Shown: positions 12,901 to 26,700, counted from the first letter of the stretch. The stretch is 64,000 nucleotides of DNA from Onthophagus taurus (GCF_036711975.1 NW_027248941.1:310001-374000); one strand, 5' to 3'. Numbers and translations are program-made. The notes: generated from the letters alone by a model not told the origin.

Positions 12901-15290
12901 TTTTAAAAAAGATGTTACTTTATATTTGCAAATTTGACAGTTTTTTCTTTAATAATTTTTTTTTGGAAATTTTATTAATACTACCATATAGTTTTTATAT
13001 CATATCATAAACTAGAATCTTTAAGCTTCAATTTAAGATATATATCATATCATTATCATTAAAAATACAGATATGATTTTTTTAAAAAAAAAGATGTTAT
13101 TTTATATTTGCAAATTGGACAGTTTTTTCTTTAATAATTTTTTTCTTGAAATTTTACCATATAGTTTTTATATCATATCATAATCTAGAATCTTTAAGCT
13201 TCAATTTAAGATATATATCATATCATTATCATTAAAAATACAGACGATATGATTTTTTTTAAAACAAGATGTTATTTTATATTTGCAAATTTGACAGTTT
13301 TTTCTTTAATAATTTTTTTTTGGAAATTTTATTAATACTACCATATAATTTTTATATCATATCATAAACTAGAATCTTCAAGCTTCAATTTAAGATATAT
13401 ATCATATCATTATCATTAAAAATACAGATATGATTTTTTTAAAAAAAAAGATGTTATTTTATATTTGCAAATTGGACAGTTTTTTCTTTAATAATTTTTT
13501 TCTTGAAATTTTACCATATAGTTTTTATATCATATCATAATCTAGAATCTTTAAGCTTCAATTTAAGATATATATCATATCATTATCATTAAAAATACAG
13601 ACGATATGATTTTTTTTAAAACAAGATGTTATTTTATATTTGCAAATTTGACAGTTTTTTCTTTAATAATTTTTTTTTGGAAATTTTATTAATACTACCA
13701 TATAATTTTTATATCATATCATAAACTAGAATCTTCAAGCTTCAATTTAAGATATATATCATATCATTATCATTAAAAATACAGATGATATGATTTTTTT
13801 TTTAAAAAGATGTTATTTTATATTTGTAAATTGGACAGTTTTTTCTTTAATAATTTTTTTCTGGAAATTTTATTAATACTACCATATAGCTTTTATATCA
13901 TATCATAAACTAGAATCTTTAAGCTTCAATTTAAGATATATATCATATCATTATCATTAAAAATACAGATGATATGATTTTTTTTAAAAAAAGATGTTAT
14001 TTTATATCTGCAAATTTGACAGTTTTTTCTTTAATAATTTTTTTTTGGAAATTTTATTAATACTACCATATAATTTTTATATCATATCATAAACTAGAAT
14101 CTTTAAGCTTCAATTTAAGATATATATCATAACATTATCATTAAAAATACAGACGATATGATTTTTTTTAAAACAAGATGTTATTTTATATTTGCAAATT
14201 TGACAGTTTTTTCATTAATAATTTTTTTTTGGAAATTTTATTAATACTACCATATAGTTTTTATATCATATCATAAACTAGAACCTTTAAGCTTCAATTT
14301 AAGATATATATCATATCATTATCATTAAAAATACAGATGATATGATTTTTTTAAAAACAAGATGTTATTTTATATTTGCAAATTTGACAGTTTTTTCTTT
14401 AATAATTTTTTTCTGGAAATTTTATTAATACTACCATATAGTTTTTATATCATATCATAAACTAGGATCTTTAAGCTTCAATTTAAGATATATATCATAT
14501 CATTATCATTAAAAATACAGAAGATATGATTTTAAAAAAAAAAAAAGATGTTGTTTTATATTTGCAAATTTGACAGTTTTTTCTTTAATATTTTTTTCTG
14601 GAAATTTTATTAATACTACCATATAGTTTTTATATCATATCATAAACTAGAATCTTTAAGCTTCAATTTAAGATATATATCATATCATTATCATTAAAAA
14701 TACAGACGATATGATTTTTTTTAAAACAAGATGTTATTTTATATTTGCAAATTTGACAGTTTTTTCTTTAATAATTTTTTTTTGGAAATTTTATTTATAC
14801 TACCATATAGTTTTTATATCATATCATAAACTAGGATCTTTAAGCTTCAATTTAAGATATACATCATATCATTTTCATTAAAAATACAGATGATATGATT
14901 TTTTTAAAAACAAGATGTTATTTTATATTTGTAAATTTGACAGTTTTCTCTTTAATAATTTTTTTTTGGAAATTTTATTAATACTACCATATAGTTTTTA
15001 TATCATATCATAATCTAGAATCTTTAAGCTTCGATTTAAGATATATATCATATCATTATCATGCAAAATACAGATGATATGATTTTTTTAAAAACAGGTT
15101 ATTTTATATTTGCAAATTTGCCAGTTTTTTCTTTAATAATTTTTTTCTGGAAATTTTATTAACATCATCATATAGTTTTTATATCATATCATAAACTAGA
15201 ATCTTCAAGCTACAATTTAACATATATATCATATCATTACCATTAAAAATACAAATGATATGATTTTTTTGAAATTTAGTTTTACTTTAA
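6985..15290. repeat. Satellite array 2, ~181 bp monomer with higher-order structure
   Basis: About 45 copies of the same satellite as array 1. Copies from about 7200 to 12300 are type B and those from about 12300 to 15150 are type A; the outermost copies are degenerate. Within the B part the monomers form higher-order blocks. Text at 8100-9000 recurs 902 bp later (five monomers). Text near 10840 recurs after about 542 bp (three monomers), then once more. A distinctive TTGATATTATAATATA variant near 7730 recurs 2707 bp later (15 monomers). No gene lies in the array. Confidence 0.95.
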
Positions 15291-15392
15291 AACCAAAAAA
15301 CAACATGTTGCTAACTTTTTAAAGAGTTAGAATCTTCCAAAGACGAGTGACCGGACCTTTAGCTCGCAGAGGAGCCTCCTTATTTACATCCT
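15291..15392 (+). other. Terminal module of satellite array 2
   Basis: Directly after the last monomer stands TTGCTAACTTTTTAAAGAG followed by TTAGAATCTTCCAAA, then an AGCTCGC...GAGG stretch and CCTTATTTAC. The order of elements matches the end of array 1 at 4325-4425 (hairpin, AATC-TCCAAA, CCTC/GAGG, CCTTATTTA) with many substitutions. This is the only non-satellite sequence found next to both arrays. Confidence 0.6.
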
Positions 15393-15537
15393 TTCTTTTT
15401 GTTTCGTTTCAGTTTGTACTCGTGAATGTTTTAAATTCAAAATAAGAAAAAAAATCAATGGGGCAGGATAGGAGCTGAAGAAATAAATTCAGCATTGAAG
15501 AAATATAACAAACTAAATTAGAAACTCGACTGCTGGA

Positions 15538-16050
15538 GTATGATATGAACCCAAATTCGAACTCCAAAACCATACCTGAAGAAATAACCTCCTGAAAATA
15601 TGTTAACCTGTTCCTCCTGAAATAATTTCCTGACAAAAATTAACATAAAAAAAATTTTGGAGAAAAAAGGTGAGCAAATTTAATTTATTAACATATTTAT
15701 ATACAATTATGATATGAACCCAAATTTGAATTGCAAAACCATATCTGAAGGAATAGCAATATAACCTCTCCTGTCACAAATTAACCTCAAAAATATTAAC
15801 ATAAAAAAAATTTTTTGTAGAAAAAAAGGTGAGCAAATTTAATTTATTAACATATTTATATATCATACAATTATGATATGAAACCGATTTAATGAATAAC
15901 AACATAACCCCATTTAACCTCTCCTGTCACAAATTAACCTCAAAAAATTTTTGGAGAAAAATGATGAGCAAATTTAATTTATTAACATATTTATATACAA
16001 TTACGACCCAATATAACAAAATTCGACATCACAAATTAACATTTTCATCT
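15538..16050. repeat. Imperfect triple tandem repeat, ~170 bp units
   Basis: Three diverged direct copies stand at about 15538-15710, 15711-15880 and 15881-16050. Each holds TATGAACCCAAAT or a variant, CACAAATTAACCTCAAAAA or a variant, and GTGAGCAAATTTAATTTATT followed by ATTTATATAC. They lie just 3' of the Nipsnap stop codon. Short reading frames across them look fortuitous. Confidence 0.7.
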
Positions 16051-16094
16051 TATAAAGTAAACAAAAAAGCTTATTTAATTCAATTAAGCTTAAT

Positions 16095-17242
16095 TTATTG
16101 AGTTGGAGAGAATTGGGTGGGTTCCAAAATGCGACAATGCATCTCTCTAATCAACGGAACCGTATAAGCAACGCACTCATCCCACCCCGGATTACGCCAA
16201 GCACTTTCCCTCGTCTCCCTGCGAGCTTGCAAATTTTCATAACCTAAAAAAAAATCGATTTAACCTCAATTTTTGAACCAAACCCAACTTACTCCAAATA
16301 TGATGCACATTATACAATCTCCCAATTTGCGAAAAAAACCCAGCGAACGCCTCGTTATTATTTTGACGATGATTAATCGCTCGAGCCCAATTATTACCCC
16401 ATTCGATCATCGTGCCCGGTTTTAAAGCGTACGAACGAATCTCGTAGATGTTATTACCCCCTCTCAATTTAATTTGGGGCCAATAACTAAACGCCAACAA
16501 GTATTGCAAGTGTCTCGAACGAACTAATTTCCCCTGTTCGTCCCAAAGCTTTGTATAATCCTTATTACTAGACAAAATGGTGTTGGCGGAATCGATTTTT
16601 TCAAATCCTCCCTTAAACGACCACAAATGCAACGCTTGGTCTTGATCGCCGACGTTTACGGTCCAAGAACCCACTAATTCGACGGCTTCCGATAACGATT
16701 CTTGCGATTTTACTAAATCTAAGGTGTTTTTACTTGAAAAAAATTTTATTTTGAGGTTAGATTTTTTTTTTGACATGTGTCAAATTTTATTTGGTACTTA
16801 CACGTTTGTTAAATACTCCTTTTTCGAATCGGGCCGAAAATTATGCGTTTGTAACGAATAAACAATTTCTTTATCACTTAACATGCGGCTGTGAGACTCC
16901 TTCGTTGGTTCTATTTTTCGCACGAAAATTTTTGAGAGCCAGGCATCTTTATTAGTTGATGTGGTTGAGAAAGCACTTCAAAACGATGATTATAAAACAT
17001 AAAAATAGTTAATTATTAATAAAGGGGGCTTATTTAGATGGTTTTTTTTACCGGATGTTTTTTGACACCCCTTGTATATATCGGAAGTGGTTGCAAGACA
17101 TTTTTATCGATTTTGAAGACTTTTGGGTTGTTTTTTGCTGGATCACTGTTTTTATTATCAGTTTATTATCTTATCTTACGTTTTAAAAGTATTTTTAAAA
17201 AAGTAATTAAAAAGTTTTGTGTTTACCAAAGTGGTAAATCAT
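16095..17242 (-). CDS. Nipsnap: NIPSNAP family mitochondrial protein
   Basis: NIPSNAP proteins are dimeric alpha/beta-barrel proteins bound to mitochondria and linked in other animals to mitophagy signalling (family knowledge). On the minus strand, exons are 16946-16802, 16732-16293 and 16243-16095, joined in phase by GTAAGT donors. Diagnostic stretches are WLSKIFVRKIEPTKESHSRM, LVGSWTVNVGDQDQALHLW, PGTMIEWGNNWARAI, FAGFFSQIGRLYNVHHIW, and the C-terminal DECVAYTVPLIREMHCRIL ending FSPTQ. A first exon at 17242-17227 (start, MIYHF, then donor GTAAAC) has the right phase and gives 249 aa, but it encodes almost no mitochondrial targeting peptide, so the true first exon may differ. The segment between the first and second conserved blocks is slightly shorter than usual. 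The start lies 470 bp from the divergent Merlin start. Confidence 0.9.
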
Positions 17243-17712
17243 AACCGAGTGAAGTTAGGCGCGATTCGTTACTTGTCAGTTGATAAAAAACGAAAAATTA
17301 AAATAAATCGCTTTATTAATTAATTAATTCGTATTTTAATCTTAATTTAAGATGTATTAACTTAAAATTAAGATTAATTTGATAATTATTAATAAAATCA
17401 TTTAATCACCGCAACCAACCTCACTTCACAACTTTCAACGAATTAACTAATTTACCAAAAAAAAACTTTATTCGTATTCATTTATTATTATTATTAATTT
17501 AAATACGATTAAAAATCATTTTTTATTAATAATTATAATTAATTTATTTAATTTATTATTGGGGCTAATTTCACGTCGATTAATTCGCACCGTACGTCAC
17601 GCACATCTGTTATGTTTTGACAGTTCGTGGTTCGGATGTGTTTTTAAAAACGACCATGAGATCGAAATAAGCTCCTCGTAAAAAAATCGCCGTTTCGTAA
17701 CTTTCGTGTAAT
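17243..17712. promoter_or_regulatory. Shared divergent promoter interval of Nipsnap and Merlin
   Basis: This interval separates two genes transcribed away from each other and holds no reading frame of interest. It is AT-rich on the Nipsnap side, with an inverted repeat near 17337-17373 (AATCTTAATTTAAG and CTTAAAATTAAGATT). On the Merlin side it turns GC-richer, with a CRE-like ACGTCACG near 17594 about 120 bp before the Merlin start. Start sites cannot be placed from sequence alone. Confidence 0.5.
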
Positions 17713-20700
17713 ATGCGAGAGAAAATGCCACCGTTTAGGAAGAAAAAATCGTCAAAGAGCTTCCCCGTTAAGGTTTGTTCGCTCGACGCCGAATTGGAGT
17801 TCAATTTGGAGGTAAGAAAAAAACGTAAACAATAGATTTTTTTATATTTAACCCTTAATACGCGATTACTCGACGAATTCGATTAAGTTTATTGTTATTG
17901 ACTAGATTGCGAAGTAAATTTGGGTTAAAAATAAAAAAAAATTAGTCATAACCTAACTTTTTTCTTTTTTATATTTTTTAATCTGTCATATTTGACATTC
18001 TTAACCTAACTTTTTTTAAACGTTAAAAATGAAAAGAAAGTGAAAAATTGCTTTAAGTTTCGATGTGACGTCACAAGTAATACATTTTCCTATTAAACCG
18101 GTCAATACCTAACCTACAAATTGTTTATTTTATAGCTAATCACAAAATTAATCTGATAAACTTAAATTACAATGTATATTTACGTATGATACACCTTGTT
18201 TTTCTTTTCTGTGTTAATACCAGAACTAACACTAAACCTAGAACTAAAAACATTCAAGATTAATGTTTTTTATTTTGTTTTTGAGATAAATGGATCGTGT
18301 TTGGACACATTTTAAAGGTTTTTTTTTAGTAAATTCATCATGAAGTTGTCCATTTTGACATATTTATAATCTTCATTAAAAGTCCTTTAAAGTGAGTACA
18401 AACACGACATATTTATCTTCAATATTAAAGAAGTTATGCCCAATTTCCGGTTAGAAATGTCAACCTCAATTTTGACATATTTGTAATCGTCGTAAAAAAT
18501 CCTTTAAAATGAGCCCAAACATGATGTGTTTAATTCTAATATTACTCGAGATATAAGCAACTTCCGGTTTGAAATGTCAATGTCATTTTGATATATTCTT
18601 AATTTTTATAAAATGTTTTAAAATTTATCATAAAAACAAAAATATAATAAAACTAAATTAGAAATTAAGGTTGGTATTAATATTTAAAAATTAAATTGTT
18701 GCTAACTTCCGGTTTAATGTTTTTTATTCTAATTTTTTTGTTTTTTGAGATAAGTGCATCATGTTTGGACTTATTTTAAAGGTTATTTTAGCAAGATTAC
18801 AAATGTAATAACAAAATTAAAGTTGGCGTTAGCATCTTCAATATTAATGAAGTTATGGTCAACTTCCGGTTAGAAATGTCAACCTCAATTTTGACATATT
18901 TGTAATCACCGTGAAAAATTCTTTAAAATGAGCCCAAACATGATGTGTTTAATTCCAATATTACTCGAGATATAAGCAACTTCCGGTTTGAAATGTCAAT
19001 GTCATTTTGATACATTCTTCATTTTTATAAAATGTGTCAAAATTTGTCACAAAAATAAAAATATAATAAAAGAAATTAAAAATTGAGGTTGGTATTAATA
19101 TTTAAAAGTTAAATTGCTATCTTCATTGTTGCTAACTTCAGCTTTAGCGTTTTTTATTCTAATTTTTTTATTTTTTGAGATAAATGCGTCATGTTTGGAC
19201 TCATTTTAAAGGTTATTTTATCAAGATTACTCAAATATAATAATAAAATTAAAGTTGGCGCTAGCATTTTCAATATTAATGAAGTTATGGCCAACTTCCG
19301 GTTAGAAATGTCAACCTCAATTTTGACATATTTGTCATTTTGATATATTCTTGATTTTTATAAAATGTGTCAAAATTTGTCACAAAAATAAAAAAAAATC
19401 AGAAATTAAGGTTGGTATTAATATTTAAAAATTAAATTGTAGCTAACTTCCGGTTTAACGTTTTTTATTCTAACTTTTTTGTTTTTCGAGATAAATGCGT
19501 CATGTTTGGACTCATTTTAAAGGTTATTTTATAAAGATTACGAATATAATAATAAAATTAAAGTTGACATGAACATCTCCAATATTAATGAAGTTATGGT
19601 CAACTTCCGGTTAGAAATGTCAGCCTCAATTTTGACATATTTGTAATCGTCGTGAAAAATCCTTTAAAATGAGCCCAAACATGATGTGTTTATTTCCAAT
19701 ATTACTTGAGATATAAGCACCTTCCGGTTTGAAATGTCAATGTCATTTTGATATATTCTTGATTTTTATAAAATGTCTTAAAATTCGTCATAAAAACAAA
19801 AATATAATTAAAAAAATCAAAAATTGAGGTTGGTATTAATATTTAAAAATTAAATTGCTATATTCATTGTTGCTAACTTCCGGTTTAATGTTTTTTATTT
19901 TAATTTTTCTGTTTTTTGAGATAAATGCGTCATGTTTGGACTCAATTTAAAGGTTATTTTATAAAGATTACGAATATAATAATAAAACTAAAGGTGGCGT
20001 TAGCATCTTCAATATTAATGAAGTTATGGTCAACTTCCGGTTAGAAATGTCAATGTCATTTTGATATAGTCTTAATTTTTATAAAATTTGTCACAAAAAC
20101 AAAAATATAATTAAAAAAATTAGAAATTAAGGTTGGTATTAATATTTAAAAATTAAATTGTTGCTAACTTCCGGTTTAACGTTTTTTATTCTAACTTTTT
20201 TGTTTTTTGAGATAAATGCGTCATGTTTGGACTCATTTTAAAGGTTTTTTAATGAAGATGACAAATATGTCAAAATTGACGTTTCAAACCGGAAGTGATC
20301 GTATCTCCATTAATATTAAAGTTAAATACGTCGAGTTTGGGCTCATTTTAAAGGTAATTTTATAAAGATTACGAATATAATAATAATTTTAATTTATTTC
20401 TTGTAGTGGAAAGCGACAGGAAGGGAATTATTCGATTTAGTATGTCGCACAATCGGGTTACGAGAAACGTGGTACTTCGGGTTACAATACGAAGACTCGA
20501 AAGGTTTAATATCTTGGTTAAAGCTCGACAAAAAAGTCCAATACCAAAGCATACAAAAGGACGATCAAAAAACCGCCTCGTTTATGTTCTTAGCTAAATT
20601 TTACCCGGAAGAAGTCGCCGAGGAGCTAGTTCAAGAAGTCACTCAACACCTATTTTTCTTACAAGTTAAGCAAGCGATTCTCTCGATGGATATTTATTGC

Positions 20701-23700
20701 CCCCCCGAAGCTTCGGTTTTATTAGCAAGCTACGCGGTTCAAGCGAAATTCGGGGATTTCGACGAGGATACTTACAAACCGGGGATGTTAGCGAGCGAAG
20801 ATTTATTACCACAAAGAGTTATCGACCAATATCAGATGACGATTGACATGTGGGAGGAGAGAATTCGAGTTTGGTACGCGGATCATCGAGGGATGAGTCG
20901 CGATGAGGCCGAAATGGAGTATTTAAAGATCGCGCAAGACTTAGAGATGTACGGGGTTAATTATTTTTCAATTACGAATAAAAAAGAGACCGAATTATGG
21001 CTTGGGGTGACAGCGTTGGGGTTAAATATTTACGAGAAGGAGAATAAATTGCAGCCGAAAACGACGTTTACTTGGTCGGAAATACGACATATTAGTTTCG
21101 ACGATAAAAAATTTATTATTAAACCCGTCGATAAGAGTTCGCCAAATTTCGTGTTTTTTAGTCAAAAAGTTCGTATGAATAAATTGGTAAGTTAACTTTT
21201 TATCTGTATCTTTTTAAATTAATTTTTAATTAAGATTTTAGATTTATGCATCGGAAACCACGATTTATTTATGAGACGTCGAAAACCCGACTCGATGGAA
21301 CTCCAACAAATGAAAGCGGCCGCAAAAGAAGAAAAACAACGCCGCCAAGTCCAACGAAATCGCCTGGCGAAAGAAAAACAACTCCGCGAAGAAGCCGAAC
21401 GCGAAAAAGCAAACATGGAACAACGATTATTACAATACCAAGAAGACATCCGATTGGCGAACGAAGCTTTACGCCGATCGGAAGAAAGCGCCGATCTTTT
21501 AGCGGAAAAAAGTCGCGTCGCCGAAGAGGAAGCGTTACTTTTAAGCCAAAAGGCGACGAAAGCCGAACAAGAAATGACGAAAATGAGGTTGAACGTGATG
21601 CGGAGCGAAGAGGAGAGGGTTACTTTGGAGAGGAAAACGCGCGAGGCTGAGTTGTTAACGGCCAGATTGGTGGAGGAGTCGGAAAGGAGGGCTTTGGAGG
21701 CGAATAAGTTAAAAGATGAATTGTTGAAGGCGCGAACGGCGGAGAAATTGGCGAAAGAGAAGTTGTTGGATTTTTTGAATCGGGGGAGATACGGTGGGTC
21801 GGTTGCGTCGAGTCCTTTGTCGGTGAGTTAAATCAAAAATTAATTGATTTAAATAATTAATTTGAATGAAGAAGTAAAGAAATCACAATTAATTAACAAG
21901 TCATGTTTGGACTCATTTTAAAGGTTATTTTATAAAGATTACAGATATAATTTTAGGTTAGAAATGTCAACCTCAATTTTGATATATTTGTAATCGTCGT
22001 GAAAAATCCTTTAAAATGAGCCCAAACATGATGTGTTTATTTCCAATATTACTCGAGATATAAGCAACTTCCGGTTTGAAATGTCAATTGTTGCTAACTT
22101 GAGATTTAATGTTTTTTATTCTAACTTTTTTGTTTTTTGAGATAAATGTGTTTTTTAATAAAGAATACATCATGAAAGAACGCCATGAAGTTGTCTATTA
22201 TATGACAACTAACTTCAGGTTTAAAATATTCAACCTCAATTTTGACATATTTGTAATCATCATTAAAAATCCTTTAAAATGAGTACAAACACGACATATT
22301 TATCTTCAATAATAATGAAGTTATGGTCAACTTCCGGTTAGACATGTCAACCTCAATTTTGACATATTTGTAATCTTCATTAAAAATCCTTTAAAATGAG
22401 CCCAAACATGATACGTTTAATTCCAATATTACTCGAGATATAAGCAACTTCCGGTTTGTAATGTCAATGTCATTTTGACATATTCTTAATTTTTATAAAC
22501 TGTCTTAATGTTTGTCACAAAAACAAAAAATAATTAAAAAAAATCAAAAATTAAGGTTGCTATTAATATTTAAAAGTTAAATTGCTATCTTCATTGTTGC
22601 TAACTTCCGGTTTAATGTTTTTTATTCTAATTTTTTTGTTTTTTGAGATAAATGCGTCATGTTTGGACTCATTTTAAAGGTTATTTTATAAAGATTACAG
22701 ATATAATAATAAAATTAAAGTTGACATTAACATCTTTGATATTAATGAAGTTATAGTCAACTTCCGGTTAGAAATGTCAACCACAATTTTGACATATTTG
22801 TAATCGTCGTGAAAAATCCTTTAAAATGAACCCAAACATGATGTGTTTATTTCCAATATTACTCGAGATATAAGCAACTTCCGGTTTGAAATGTCAATGT
22901 CATTTTGATATATTCTTAATTTTTATAAAATGTCTTAAAATTTGTCACAAAAACAAAAATATAATTAAAAAAATCAAAAATTGAGGTTGGTATTAATATT
23001 TAAAAATTAAATTGTTGCTAACTTCCGGTTTAATGTTTTTTATTCTAACTTTTCTGTTTTTTGAGATAAATGCGTCATGTTTGGAGTCATTTTAAAGGTT
23101 ATTTTATGAAGATTACGAATATAATAATAAAATTAAAGGTGACATTAACATCTTCAATTATTAATGAAGTTATATTCAACTTCCGGTTAGAAATGTCAAC
23201 CTCAATTTTGACATATTTGTAATCTTCATTAAAAATCCTTTAAAATGAGCCCAAACATGATACGTTTAATTCCAATATTACTCGAAATATAAGCAACTTC
23301 CGGTTTGAAATGTCAATGTCATTTTGATTATTCTTGATTTTTATAAAATGTCTTAAAATTTGTCATAAAAACAAAAAAATAATTAAAAAAATCAAAAATT
23401 GAGGTTGGTATTAATATTTAAAAATTAAATTGTTGCTAACTTCCGGTTTAATGTTTTTTATTCTAACTTTTCTGTTTTTTGAGATAAATGCGTCATGTTT
23501 GGACTCATTTTAAAGGTTATTTTATAAAGATTACGAATATAATAATAAAATTAAAGTTGACATTAACATCTTTGATATTAATGAAGTTATAGTCAACTTC
23601 CGGTTGGAAATGTCCACCTCAATTTTGAAATATTTGTAATCGTCGTGAAAAATCCTTTAAAATGAGCCCAAACATGATGTGTTTATTTCCAATATTACTC

Positions 23701-26700
23701 GAGATATAAGCAACTTCCGGTTTGAAATGTCAATGTCATTTTGATATATTCTTAATTTTTATAAAATGTCTTAAAATTTGTCATAAAAACAAAAATATAA
23801 TTAAAAAAATTAAAAATTGAGGTTGGTATTAATGTTTAAAAATTAAATTGCTATCTTCATTGTTGCTAACTTCCGGTTTAATATTTTTTATTCTAATTTT
23901 TTTGTTTTTTGAGATAAATGTGTCATGTTTGGACTCATTTTAAAGGTTATTTTATAAAGATTACGAATATAATAATAAAATTAAAGTTGACATTAACATC
24001 TTTGATGTTAATGAAGTTATAGTCAACTTCCGGTTAGAAATGTCAACCTCAATTTTGACATATTTGTAATCGTCGTCAAAAATCTTTTAATATTAAAGTT
24101 CTTTGTGTGAAGATGAAGAAATTTTGAAATTATTACTAATTATTATTCATTCTATTTATGCTGATTTAATTAATTCATATTTTCAGTATGTTTTTTGCTT
24201 ACAATTTCAACCTGATGATGTCTTTTATATCTCTCAATGTTGTTATTATCTTCCATTGACTTCAACATAAATTCTAATTTCGTTCTTAATATTGTTTCTA
24301 ATTATCTATTAGTATTAAAATCGTCAATTTTTGTTGCATTTAACGTCCCTAAACAATATCTTTGCATTCTTCAGCATTAATATTGTCTTTGATATTCATC
24401 AATATTGTACCTAAGGCGATGTATTTAATTTCACCCTCCATACAAGAAGTATGTTTAAGTGCAGTTTTGTTGTAGCAATATGATACAAATTATTTTTGTA
24501 ACAAATGTTTCTGTTTAATGTTAATACATTATACATCTACTTTGGGAGGTGTAATCATCTAGATAACCTAAGACTGGACATATATCTATGGGTAATTTTT
24601 AATTGTAAGATGAAAAATTGCTTTAAAGTTACATGATTTTCCATTTATTTAAGATAGAAAAATAACAGCTATGCGTAACCATGGCAACCATTTAGTTTAG
24701 ATATTTTATTAAAATAATGATTAATTTTTGATATCTGAAACAATTGGTTGCCATGGTTACTGCAATTTTTCTATCTCAAATGAATGGAAAATCATGAAAC
24801 TTTAAGATAATTTATCTGGAAACTTTTCTTATGGAACCAATATTAATATCAGTTGGCTATGACCTAAAATAATTTGTTATTTTCTTCTGATAACAAATAT
24901 ACAGTGTGTCCCCGGATAGGTGAAACGACTCTTATAAAAGGTAAAAATTTTTCGATATTGATTGTTATTTTTTGGGGTTTAGCCCTGCTTGGTTAAAGAC
25001 TAATTATGAACGTATTTTTAATTTTTAAAAAACAAGTGAGACTTGACAGTGAAAGAAAAACTTCTTTTGTGGTAGGTAAAGTACCTTTTCTGTTAACAGT
25101 ACGTGAAAGTGTTACTAAGAAGTTTTGTTCAGAATGAAAAACTATGGCCATATACAAATTTTCGGAATGATCGGCCTACTTTGATAAAACTCATTGTTTA
25201 TTATTTGCGTCAATAGTACTTTATTACGATTTTTTGTTTTGAGATTCAAATTGTTCGGGAGAAATAAACAAAACGTTATTAAAATGTTCAAAACAAATTA
25301 AGTGTTTATTCGCATACAAAAAAAACTACTTCAAATACTACTTTTTAGTACTCTCTCGGACTCGTCGAACGTCTGCTCATCAACTCCGCTTTTTATATGA
25401 AAAATACAACAGAAAAGGAAAGGAAAACATAATAAAAAAATCACACTTATTTATTACAAATGAAGTGATCGAACTGCCTGTGTTATTCTATTTTTTAGTA
25501 TTTCGATATCATTCGGAATGTGTTCTTGGTAAACTATTTGTTTTACTCTTCCCCAAACAAAAAAATCCATTATTGTGAGATCTGGAGATCTGGCCGGCCA
25601 AGATATCTTGCTCATTCTCCCAAACCATCTTTCGCCAAATTGATTATTTAGCCAATTACTAATCATTTTTGTTGAATGGGCAGGGCAGCCATCATGTTGA
25701 AAGAAATGAGCCTGTCGAACATCTAATGGAAGTTCGTCAACAAACCTTGTCAGAATTTGTAAATAAGTTTGTTGGTTTAATGTTCCTTCAATAAAGAACG
25801 GTCCAAATATTCCTAGTTTGTATGACATGACACACCACACATTAACTTTTTTTAAATACTGCCTGTTTGCATTAATTACATAATGGGGATTGTCTCTGCT
25901 CCAATACCGACAGTTTTGGGAAGATGGAATACCATTTGTGGTAAAAGTACATTCATCAGAAAAAATTATTAGTTTATGAAAACGTCTGTTTTCTAAAATT
26001 AATTCCCCCAAAGATAAACAGAAATGCAACCGCTTTGCGTCGTCACCTTCCTCCAAAGTGTGGCAAAATTTGGCTTTGTACGGATAAATTCTGTTTGCTT
26101 TATAAATTCTTTGTAAATGTGTTTTGCTTATGTTTGTATTTATGCTTCGATTTCTTAGAGACATGGTAGGAAATGCATCCGTTGAATGTAAAGCAACTAA
26201 AGTACCTGTATCAGATTCATCATATTTTTTTTTCTTTTTTCTTATAGTGAACACTTCCTGTTGTAACAAATCTTTTGATTAAACGCCAACAAGTACTTTT
26301 GTTAATTCCAGTATTTGGAAATTTTTCATTAAATAGAGTAATAACCATATTCATCGATTTTTCCCCGATTCCATAACACTGAATCACATAAACTTTTTGG
26401 TCTAATGTTAACATTGTATTCAAAACACACATTAAGTATACTAAATTATACTTTGACAGATTAACATAAACACGAAAGCAGTTTTGTTTTTCCATGGCAG
26501 TCTTTGTTAGAAATAAAATTGTTTGATATGGATTTTTATCAAAGTAGGCCGATCATTCCGAAAATTTGTATATGCCCACAGTTTTTCATTCTAAACAAAA
26601 CTTCTTAGTAACACTTTCACGTACTGTAAACAGAAAAGGTACTTTACCTACCACAAAAAAAGTTTTTCTTTCACTGTCAAGGCTCACTTGTTTTTTCAAA

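Noticed and set aside
17038-17244. Hydrophobic 68-codon plus-strand frame
   Set aside because: It lies in T-rich intronic or promoter DNA antisense to Nipsnap, with no homologue recognised; poly-T codes for Phe and Leu by default.
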